Of a DNA stretch of 64,000 nt, positions 7,030-13,472 are shown one piece after another. The position numbers and the translations under genes were made by a program. Each line of letters starts with the position of its first letter. The stretch's first letter is position 1. The notes beneath the pieces are model-generated. The model had not been told where the DNA came from and searched no databases. It saw nothing but the letters and a program-made list of their open reading frames with translations. The stretch comes from an uncultured Prevotella sp. (GTDB lineage: Bacteria; Bacteroidota; Bacteroidia; Bacteroidales; Bacteroidaceae), in NCBI GenBank assembly GCA_902464615.1, contig CABQKA010000006.1:1-64000 (forward strand), in the 5' to 3' direction.

Positions 7030-8510
7030 AACTCTACACCGCCTGGAGCGGCACGACGCCTACGCACGTTGAACGCCTGCCCAAGGCCGGCAGCAACCGC
7101 AAGTATATCCGCCTTTTCGGACCGGACGGCACGTCGGTCATCGGCGTAAACGGGCCTGACCCGGAAGAGAACCGCTGTTTCATCTACCTGAGCCGCCACT
7201 TCGCAGAACGCGGCCTGCCCGTACCGCAAATCCTGGCGGTGGACGCTTCGGCGTCCTGCTACCTGCAGACCGACTTGGGCACATGTTCGCTCTACCAGGC
7301 GCTCGGCTCCGGACGTGCGGCCGGCGGACTTTACAACGAGGACGAACGCGCCCTGATACGCCGCACCATCCGCCGCCTTCCCCACTTGCAAGTCCGCGGT
7401 GCGGAAGCGCTCGATGCCCGTTACCTTCTTTCACCGGCCCGCTTTGACGCCCGCGCCGCCATGTTCGACCTGAACTACTTCAAGTATTGCTTCCTGCGCA
7501 CCACGGCGGTCAGTTACGACGAGGTGCGGCTGGAGGAAGAGATGCAGCGTCTGGCCGGCGACTTGGCCGACGCTCCCTGCGACACGTTCCTCTACCGCGA
7601 CTTCCAGGCCCGCAACGTCATGCTCTACGCGCCGCCCGGCAGCAACGAAGCCCCGCAACCTTATTTCATCGACTATCAGGGAGGGCAGCTCGGCCCGATC
7701 CAGTACGACGTGGCTTCCTATCTGTGGCAAGCCTCCGCACGCTACCCGCAAGCGCTCCGGGACGAAATGATCGACGCCTATCTGGACGAACTCGCCACGC
7801 TGCGCCCCGTAGACCGCCCGGCGTTCCTACGGCGCCTCCGCCTGTTCGTCTTTTTCCGCACCCTGCAAGTGCTGGGCACGTATGGCCTGCGCGGCTATTT
7901 CGAGCATAAGAAATATTTTCTGGACAGTATCCCCCTGGCCATCCGCAACCTGCGCCGGCAGCTGGACGAAGGGACCGCTGCCCCATACCCTTATTTTGAA
8001 AGTCTGCTGGCCCAGCTTACCGCACAGCCCCAGTTTGCCCGCCCCCAGCCCGCCACGGAAAGCAACGGCGACGGGCAAGGGAAGAAAGCGCCCCTCGTGG
8101 TCCGCATCTTCAGTTTCAGTTACAGGAAAGGCATCCCCGCCGACGAGTCCGGCAACGGCGGCGGCTACGTGTTCGACTGCCGCTCCACCCACAACCCCGG
8201 CCGCTATGCCGAATACCGCGAACAGACCGGACTCGACCAGCCCGTTGTCCGCTTCCTTGAGGCCGACGGGGAAATCCTCGCATTCCTGGACAACGTCTTC
8301 CAACTGGCGGAACACCACGTGGCCCGCTACATGGAGCGCGGCTTCACGGACCTGATGTTCTGCTTCGGCTGCACGGGCGGCCGCCACCGCAGCGTCTACG
8401 CCGCGCAGCACCTGGCCGAACACCTCCACCGGAAATTCGGCATCGAAATCCGCCTGTGCCACCGCGAACAAGGCATTTCCCGCACGTTCCCGGCACGAGT
8501 GCCCGACTGA
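7014..8510 (+). CDS. AmgK-like sugar/aminoglycoside phosphotransferase fused to a RapZ C-terminal domain
   Basis: 498 residues in two parts. Residues 1 to about 330 are an APH-type kinase: GSNRKYIRLF replaces the glycine-rich loop, FLYRDFQARNVML is the catalytic loop (HRD-like His replaced by Tyr), and FIDYQGGQLGPIQYDVASYLWQA supplies the metal-binding Asp. Its pattern resembles AmgK, the anomeric MurNAc/GlcNAc kinase. Residues about 365-498 match the C-terminal half of RapZ (VVRIFSFSYRKGIP; YVFDCRSTHNPGR; FCFGCTGGRHRSVYAAQHLA). The N-terminal P-loop half of RapZ is absent. It overlaps rsmE by 16 nt. A role in amino-sugar or cell-wall recycling is inference. Confidence 0.85.
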   Translation: MQQLLKLYTAWSGTTPTHVERLPKAGSNRKYIRLFGPDGTSVIGVNGPDPEENRCFIYLSRHFAERGLPVPQILAVDASASCYLQTDLGTCSLYQALGSGRAAGGLYNEDERALIRRTIRRLPHLQVRGAEALDARYLLSPARFDARAAMFDLNYFKYCFLRTTAVSYDEVRLEEEMQRLAGDLADAPCDTFLYRDFQARNVMLYAPPGSNEAPQPYFIDYQGGQLGPIQYDVASYLWQASARYPQALRDEMIDAYLDELATLRPVDRPAFLRRLRLFVFFRTLQVLGTYGLRGYFEHKKYFLDSIPLAIRNLRRQLDEGTAAPYPYFESLLAQLTAQPQFARPQPATESNGDGQGKKAPLVVRIFSFSYRKGIPADESGNGGGYVFDCRSTHNPGRYAEYREQTGLDQPVVRFLEADGEILAFLDNVFQLAEHHVARYMERGFTDLMFCFGCTGGRHRSVYAAQHLAEHLHRKFGIEIRLCHREQGISRTFPARVPD

Positions 8511-8635
8511 GCCGCGCCGACAGCCGGGCAACAGGAAACGCCTCCGCGCGGCCGGCATCCCGGCTCCGCGCCCGTCTGCCAAAGGAAGAAACCCGCGGCG
8601 CGCTTTCCCGAAAAAGCACGGCAGCCCCTCCACAT

Positions 8636-8694
8636 ACGGGCCTTAGCCCCGGAAAAACAAGCCTTAGCCCCATTTTTCCTGGGCTAAGGCTTGT
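8636..8694. repeat. Array B of the 21-bp intergenic repeat (three units)
   Basis: Units start at 8636 (ACGGGCCTTAGCCCCGG), 8657 (ACAAGCCTTAGCCCCAT) and 8678 (CCTGGGCTAAGGCTTGT), with AAAA and TTTT spacers. Units 2 and 3 are inverted to each other and form a perfect 13-bp stem (8658-8670 with 8681-8693) followed by TTTT, a good terminator for the upstream operon. Confidence 0.92.
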
Positions 8695-8796
8695 TTTATG
8701 CCCCAGGCAGGGCGGCCACGGCGCCATACGGCCAGGCAACGCGGGACGCAGCCCATTTTTTTCCGCCGCCCATGCCGCCGGATGCGAAGAAATATG

Positions 8797-8804
8797 TAAA
8801 TTTG
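8797..8804 (+). promoter_or_regulatory. -7 box for pyrE
   Basis: TAAATTTG matches TAnnTTTG and lies 26 nt before the pyrE ATG. Confidence 0.55.
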
Positions 8805-8830
8805 TCTGCAATAACCTATTTTTCGACGAC

Positions 8831-9463
8831 ATGAGCACCTTAGAAAAAATCTTTGCTGGAAAATTACTGGAAATCAAGGCCATCAAACTACAGCCCGAGC
8901 AACCCTTCACATGGGCCAGCGGCTGGAAGTCTCCGTTCTACTGCGACAACCGCAAGACCCTGGCCTACCCCGCTCTGCGCACTTTCGTCAAGCTCGAACT
9001 GAGCCGCGTCGTGGCCGAACGTTACCCCGAGGCCGACGCCATCGCCGGCGTAGCCACCGGCGCCATTGCCCAAGGGGCGCTCGTCGCCGACGAACTCGAC
9101 CTGCCCTTTGCTTACGTACGCCCCAAACCTAAGGACCACGGCATGGGCAACCAGATTGAGGGCGACCTGACGCCGGGACAGAAAGTCGTGGTCATAGAAG
9201 ACCTCATCTCCACCGGCGGCAGCAGCCTCAAGGCCGTAGCTGCGCTCCGCGCCCACGGTGTGGAAGTCCTCGGCATGGTAGCCAGCTACACCTACGGTTT
9301 CCCCGTAGCCGAAGAGGCCTTCCGCGAAGCCGGTGTGGAACTGACCACCCTCACGAACTACGAGGCCGTGGTCGATGTGGCCCTGTCCACCGGTTACATC
9401 CGCCCCGAACACGTGGAACTGCTCCACGAATGGCGGCGCGACCCCGCCCACTGGGGCGTCTAA
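8831..9463 (+). CDS. pyrE: Orotate phosphoribosyltransferase
   Basis: 210 residues. It makes orotidine 5'-phosphate from orotate and PRPP in pyrimidine synthesis. Visible signatures are FTWASGWKSPFYCDNRK near the N-terminus, AIAGVATGAIAQGALVADELDLPFAYVRPKPKDHG, and the PRPP-binding loop VVVIEDLISTGGSSLKAVAALR. The start at 8831 (MSTLEKIFAGKLLEIKA) fits the family and lies just after the promoter. Longer in-frame readings run back through array B and are rejected. Confidence 0.96.
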   Translation: MSTLEKIFAGKLLEIKAIKLQPEQPFTWASGWKSPFYCDNRKTLAYPALRTFVKLELSRVVAERYPEADAIAGVATGAIAQGALVADELDLPFAYVRPKPKDHGMGNQIEGDLTPGQKVVVIEDLISTGGSSLKAVAALRAHGVEVLGMVASYTYGFPVAEEAFREAGVELTTLTNYEAVVDVALSTGYIRPEHVELLHEWRRDPAHWGV

Positions 9464-9532
9464 ATACAGGCAAGGGACAGCATCCGCTACTTCCCGTCAC
9501 CCGTACACTTCAACCCCTAACTCCCATACGCC

Positions 9533-10036
9533 ATGCAAAAGCCCTCCCCGCCCTCCGGGAAAAAAACGGCCAGCGCCCTTCTCCTGCCGGCCCTGTTGCT
9601 TTCCCTGCCTCTCATAGCCTGTCCTTCGGCAACACAGACTTCCTCCCAACCCGCCCCGGGCACGGAGATGGCGGGTCCGGAAATTACCTCCGCAATAGTA
9701 GGGCGAGCCGACAGGGACACGGCCGACAACGCCCTGACAGAGACCCCCGCAACCTATCCCGGCGGCGAGGCAAAATTATTACGGGAGATCACAGAACGGC
9801 TCCAATATCCCAAAGCCGCCCTCGAAAGCAAACTGCAAGGCATCGTCATCCTCAGGTTCATCATCACTGAGACCGGTGAAATAGGCAAGGTGACCATCAC
9901 GAAGAGCTTGTCGCCAGAGACGGACCGCGAGGCCGTGCGCTGCATCAAGACCTTGTCGAAATTCAATCCTGCCCGGGAAGGCGGTCGCCCCGTACCGGTC
10001 TGGTTCACCCTCCCCATCCGCTTCCAGATGCGCTAA
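9533..10036 (+). CDS. TonB C-terminal-domain lipoprotein
   Basis: 167 residues. The N-terminal hydrophobic signal ends in LIAC, a plausible lipobox at about residue 30. A low-complexity linker follows, then a TonB C-terminal domain at about 75-167 (YPGGEAKLLREITERLQYPKAALESKLQG; VILRFIITETGEIGKVTI; PVWFTLPIRFQMR). There is no N-terminal TonB membrane helix or Pro-rich periplasm-spanning region, so energy transduction in the classical sense is unlikely. It is clearly similar to the last 95 residues of the BlaR-like protein two genes downstream, pointing to local duplication. Confidence 0.8.
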   Translation: MQKPSPPSGKKTASALLLPALLLSLPLIACPSATQTSSQPAPGTEMAGPEITSAIVGRADRDTADNALTETPATYPGGEAKLLREITERLQYPKAALESKLQGIVILRFIITETGEIGKVTITKSLSPETDREAVRCIKTLSKFNPAREGGRPVPVWFTLPIRFQMR

Positions 10037-10068
10037 CGCCGCGACCCACGCGGCACATTCCTATACAC

Positions 10069-10127
10069 ACGGGACTAAGGCCAAGATTTACGGGCCTTAG
10101 CCCCGTTTTTCCTTCCCTTAGCCCCGT
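10069..10127. repeat. Array C of the 21-bp intergenic repeat (three units)
   Basis: Units start at 10069 (ACGGGACTAAGGCCAAG), 10090 (ACGGGCCTTAGCCCCGT) and 10111 (CCTTCCCTTAGCCCCGT), separated by ATTT and TTTT. The first unit is inverted relative to the other two. It lies between the TonB-domain lipoprotein and blaI. Confidence 0.92.
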
Positions 10128-10290
10128 ATCATCCCCGCCGGACCGACGCGGTGCGGAAAGCCGCCGCGCACGGACGCCACGCAGCCGGCCACACCGGGAA
10201 AAACGCACCCGGCAACGTGCCGCATTTTCCCCGTCCGGCAACAGAGAGACAGAAAAAAGCAGCCATAGAGAAGAAAATAATTCATTATTA

Positions 10291-10321
10291 TTTGGCGATT
10301 TACGAAAAGTTCGTAGATTTG
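10291..10321 (+). promoter_or_regulatory. Promoter of the blaI-blaR operon
   Basis: TTTG at 10291-10294 and TAGATTTG at 10314-10321 are separated by 19 nt, an essentially perfect Bacteroidota -33/-7 pair. It lies 27 nt upstream of the blaI start codon. Confidence 0.8.
10301..10315. promoter_or_regulatory. Candidate BlaI operator
   Basis: TACGAA-AAG-TTCGTA is a perfect 6-bp inverted repeat placed between the -33 and -7 boxes and overlapping the latter. Binding of a dimeric BlaI-type repressor here would block the promoter. Assignment to this regulator is inference from position. Confidence 0.55.
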
Positions 10322-10348
10322 CAACATCAAGCAAACCCGCTACGCCTT

Positions 10349-10714
10349 ATGGAAAAACTGACCGCACAAGAAGAACAGGTGATGCGCCTGGTATGGGAGC
10401 TGGGCACATGCTTTGTGAAAGACATCGTGGCCCGCTTCGACGAACCGCGGCCACCTTATACGACGGTGGCTTCCGTGGTGAAGAACCTGGAGCGGAAAGG
10501 CTACGTCCGCACCCGCCGCGTCGGGAACACGTACCAATACACCCCGCTGATTGAAGAAAGCGACTACAAACGCACATTCCTGGGCAGCTTCGTCCGCAAC
10601 TATTTCGACGACTCCTACAAAGACCTCGTCGCGTTCTTCGCCCGGGAGCAGCAACTTTCGGCCGAAGACCTGAAGGAAATCATCCGCCTCATCGAGAAAG
10701 GAGGTCCGGCATGA
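10349..10714 (+). CDS. BlaI/MecI/CopY-family transcriptional repressor
   Basis: 121 residues. A winged-helix domain occupies about 1-75 (LTAQEEQVMRLVWELGTCFVKDIVARF; PPYTTVASVVKNLERKGYVRTRRVGNTYQYTPL). It is followed by the helical dimerisation tail that contains the protease-cleavage region in relatives. The stop overlaps the ATG of the M56 peptidase gene (ATGA), so both are made together. It is expected to repress its own operon until the membrane peptidase inactivates it. No beta-lactamase gene is nearby, so this should not be read as a resistance locus. Confidence 0.92.
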   Translation: MEKLTAQEEQVMRLVWELGTCFVKDIVARFDEPRPPYTTVASVVKNLERKGYVRTRRVGNTYQYTPLIEESDYKRTFLGSFVRNYFDDSYKDLVAFFAREQQLSAEDLKEIIRLIEKGGPA

Positions 10715-12012
10715 CGTCCTATCTGCTCCATGCGAATGCGGCCCTGGCCTTATGCTACGCCGCCTACTGCCTGTTCGTGCGCCGCGACACGTTCATCAAG
10801 GCCCACCGTGCCTACCTGCTCCTGTCGCTGGTCCTGCCGTTCGTATTGCCGCTCCTGACGCTGCCGGCCGTATTTGCCGGACCGGAGGCCGGGGAAGAGG
10901 CGGCAGCGGGCGGCGGCATGTTCCTCCCGATTGTCCTGCCGGCCGTCGCCGCGCTGCGCACCACGGCGGACACGGCGGGAGAAACGGGCTGGCTGGCCGG
11001 AGTGGGCGCGCTCTGGGCCGCCGGGACCGCATGGCTGCTGGTCCGCTTCGCCATGCAGCTGGCCCGCCTCCTCATGCTGGTCCGCCGCTGCCCGGCGGCG
11101 CGCATCGGGGAAGTCTGCGTCCGCATCCTGCCCAGCGGCCATGCGCCTTTCTCCATTTTCGGCCTCATCTTCCTCCCGGAAACCTGCACAGAATCCGGGA
11201 AAGCAGCCGAAATACTGGCGCACGAACGCACCCACGCACGGCAGGCCCACTCCCTGGACATCATACTGGCGGAACTGGCCTGCGCCTGCTGCTGGGTAAA
11301 TCCCTGCGTCTGGCTCCTGCGCCGGGAGATACGGACCAACCTGGAATACCTGGCCGACCGCGGCGTCCTGGCTGCGGGATTTGCCCCACGGGCATACCAA
11401 TACCTACTGCTCGAACAGACTTTCCCTACGGCTGCAGCAACCCTATATAATCACTTTCATGTCTTACTCAAAAAACGCATCCGAATGATGAACCAGAAGA
11501 AAACCTTACCCGTCTGGGGCGCGAAATACCTGCTCTGCCTGCCTTTCGCCGCCCTGCTGGCCGTGGCCTGCTCCAAGCAGCCGTCGCGGCAGGAAGCGCC
11601 CGCCCCCGACAGCACGCCGTCCGCCGCAGCCAAGGCTCCCGCGACAGCTGCCGGCAGCCCCGCTCCCGACACCCAGTCCCGGCAAAGCGCAGATGAACCC
11701 GTCTACGACAAAGTGGACGAGAAGCCCGCCTTCCCCGGCGGAGAAGCGAAACTGATGCAGACACTCAGCCAAAACCTCTCCTATCCGGAAGAAGCAGTCC
11801 AGTCGAACTTAGAAGGTAGAGTAACCGTGCAGTTCGTTGTCAACAAAGAAGGCGAAGTGTGCGACGTACAGGTTTTACAGGGAGTGGCGCCCGTGCTCGA
11901 CGAAGCAGCGGTAAAGGCCGTAGAAGCTTTGCCGCGATGGATTCCGGGAAAGCTGAAAGGGCAGCCCGTAAGCGTCATGATGGCACTGCCTGTGCACTTC
12001 CAGATTAAATGA
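10711..12012 (+). CDS. BlaR1-like M56 zinc peptidase with TonB C-terminal domain
   Basis: 433 residues. The N-terminal part has about four membrane helices (to about residue 295). A cytoplasmic M56 metallopeptidase core carries the zinc motif HERTH at 171-175 and a downstream RREIRTNLEYLADR segment. After the last helix (LLCLPFAALLAVAC) comes a Pro/Ala-rich linker, then a TonB C-terminal domain at about 335-433 (FPGGEAKLMQTLSQNLSYPEEAVQSNLEG; VTVQFVVNKEGEV). The usual penicillin-binding sensor domain of BlaR1 is absent, replaced by this domain. Signal and target are unknown. It is co-translated with blaI. Confidence 0.88.
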   Translation: MTSYLLHANAALALCYAAYCLFVRRDTFIKAHRAYLLLSLVLPFVLPLLTLPAVFAGPEAGEEAAAGGGMFLPIVLPAVAALRTTADTAGETGWLAGVGALWAAGTAWLLVRFAMQLARLLMLVRRCPAARIGEVCVRILPSGHAPFSIFGLIFLPETCTESGKAAEILAHERTHARQAHSLDIILAELACACCWVNPCVWLLRREIRTNLEYLADRGVLAAGFAPRAYQYLLLEQTFPTAAATLYNHFHVLLKKRIRMMNQKKTLPVWGAKYLLCLPFAALLAVACSKQPSRQEAPAPDSTPSAAAKAPATAAGSPAPDTQSRQSADEPVYDKVDEKPAFPGGEAKLMQTLSQNLSYPEEAVQSNLEGRVTVQFVVNKEGEVCDVQVLQGVAPVLDEAAVKAVEALPRWIPGKLKGQPVSVMMALPVHFQIK

Positions 12013-12058
12013 CGCGGAAACGGCGGCAGCCGTATGCCCCGTCCGCGCACGATTATTC

Positions 12059-12093
12059 CGGTCCCCGCCACGCCCCGCGCATGGCGGGGACCG
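12059..12093 (+). terminator. Terminator of the blaI-blaR operon
   Basis: CGGTCCCCGCC (12059-12069) pairs perfectly with GGCGGGGACCG (12083-12093), followed by ATTTTG. Confidence 0.8.
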
Positions 12094-12185
12094 ATTTTGC
12101 CTCCCGCAACGGACCTATGGACAGAATCTGTAATCAAGGTCGTTTTATCCGTAATCCAGTTCCACACATTTGCCGCGCCGGACTG

Positions 12186-12193
12186 TATCTTTG
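12186..12193 (+). promoter_or_regulatory. -7 box upstream of the alpha/beta hydrolase
   Basis: TATCTTTG matches TAnnTTTG. The predicted leader is about 115 nt, longer than most here. Apart from this box and the preceding terminator, the 302-nt gap between the two genes shows nothing convincing. Confidence 0.5.
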
Positions 12194-12314
12194 CAATCGT
12201 AATCCGGCCGCCGGCTCCTGACCGTTCGGCATCTGCCAGCCCACGCCCCTGCGCTGCCCGGCAGGATGCCCGGTCAACCCGCATACGACAACCGCTTCAT
12301 CCCTCTTTTACATT

Positions 12315-13292
12315 ATGACAAACGCTACGCAAACACCACCCGCGGACCTGACTTTCCGCCTCAGCGACAAAGTCCGCCTGGAAGAAGTCACTTACAAGAA
12401 CCGCTACGGTCTGACGGTATCCGCCCATCTGTACACGGCGAAGGACCTGGACCGCTCACAACGCCACGCCGCACTGGTCATCGGTACGCCCTACGGCGGC
12501 GTGAAGGAACAAGGTGCCGGCATCTACGCCATGAACATGGCGCTGCGCGGATTTGTCGCCATCGCGTTCGACGAGTCGTACAACGGCGAAAGCTCGGGCG
12601 AGCCGCGCCACGTGTCGTCCCCGGACATCTTTGTCGAGGACTTCAGCGCCGGGGTGGACTTCCTGGGGACGCTGCCCTACGTAGACCGCCGGCGCATCGG
12701 TGCCATTGGCATATGCGGCAGCGGCGGCTTCGCCGTGACGGCAGCCCAAGTGGACAGGCGCATCCGCGCCGTGGCAACGGCCAGCATGTACGACATGAGC
12801 CGCGTGGCCCACTACGGCTGGAAGGACTGCTACTCCAAGGAAGAATACGGCCAAATGCTCGACCGGCTGAGCGAGCAACGCTGGAAAGACGCCGACGCGC
12901 AAGAACCGCAATATCTGCCCTCTTTCCCCGAAGAAGAAACGGCGGCCGTCCCGGAAGGCCTGGACGCCATCGGCGCCGAATTCTGGGAGTACTACGCCAT
13001 GGCCCGCGGACATCACCCGCGCGCCCGCGGCGGATTTACGACGACGAGCGACCTCGCCTTCGTCAATTTCCCGCTCATGAACTACATCGAGACCATCTCG
13101 CCCCGGCCGCTGCTCTTCGTCATCGGCGAGAAAGCGCACTCGCGCTACTTCAGCGAAGATGCCTACCAACGGGCCGCCGAACCGAAGGAACTCCACGTCG
13201 TCCCCGGCGCACGCCACATCGACCTCTATGACCGCGAGGACATGATTCCTTTCGACAAGCTCGAATCTTTCTTCAAGACGGCGCTGCGGTAA
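12315..13292 (+). CDS. Alpha/beta hydrolase
   Basis: 325 residues without a signal peptide, so cytoplasmic. It has an alpha/beta-hydrolase layout. The nucleophile elbow is GICGSGGFA at about residues 133-141 (a variant of GxSxG), a likely acid lies after strand PLLFVIGEKAHS, and the catalytic His is in PGARHIDLYD. An insert of about 80 residues between them (SKEEYGQMLDRL to SDLAFVNFP) acts as a lid. It resembles dienelactone-hydrolase/acetyl-xylan-esterase-like proteins of gut Bacteroidota, but the substrate cannot be told. It appears to be a single-gene unit with its own promoter and terminator. Confidence 0.82.
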   Translation: MTNATQTPPADLTFRLSDKVRLEEVTYKNRYGLTVSAHLYTAKDLDRSQRHAALVIGTPYGGVKEQGAGIYAMNMALRGFVAIAFDESYNGESSGEPRHVSSPDIFVEDFSAGVDFLGTLPYVDRRRIGAIGICGSGGFAVTAAQVDRRIRAVATASMYDMSRVAHYGWKDCYSKEEYGQMLDRLSEQRWKDADAQEPQYLPSFPEEETAAVPEGLDAIGAEFWEYYAMARGHHPRARGGFTTTSDLAFVNFPLMNYIETISPRPLLFVIGEKAHSRYFSEDAYQRAAEPKELHVVPGARHIDLYDREDMIPFDKLESFFKTALR

Positions 13293-13321
13293 GTATTTCC
13301 GCACACAGCCGGACAGAACAA

Positions 13322-13359
13322 CGCGGCGCGCGGACCGGAAATGCCGGCCGCGCGCCGCG
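13322..13359 (+). terminator. Terminator after the alpha/beta hydrolase
   Basis: CGCGGCGCGCGG (13322-13333) pairs perfectly with CCGCGCGCCGCG (13348-13359). An inner CCGG/CCGG extends it, and GTCTTTT follows. Confidence 0.8.
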
Positions 13360-13390
13360 GTCTTTTCCATCCCCGTGCGGCACAGGCGCC

Positions 13391-13449
13391 ACGGGGCTTA
13401 GGGCAGTAAAAACGGGGACTATCCGCGTAAGGACGGGGCTTAGGGCCGT
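13391..13449. repeat. Array D of the 21-bp intergenic repeat (three units)
   Basis: Units start at 13391 (ACGGGGCTTAGGGCAGT), 13412 (ACGGGGACTATCCGCGT) and 13433 (ACGGGGCTTAGGGCCGT), each followed by a 4-nt spacer. It lies between convergent genes. Confidence 0.92.
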
Positions 13450-13472
13450 GACGCACACCCTTGCCTGGCGTC

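Noticed and set aside
8456..8830. A longer PyrE starting upstream
   Set aside because: The extension runs through array B and the promoter and has no orotate phosphoribosyltransferase features. The ATG at 8831 gives the normal N-terminus.
10349..12012. Beta-lactam resistance module (blaI/blaR1)
   Set aside because: No beta-lactamase or PBP2a gene is present, and the penicillin-sensor domain is missing from the M56 protein. Such pairs are common general regulators in Bacteroidota.
13391..13449. CRISPR-like array (short regularly spaced repeats)
   Set aside because: Spacers are only 4 nt, units number three or four, there are thirteen dispersed loci and no cas genes, so the geometry is not CRISPR.
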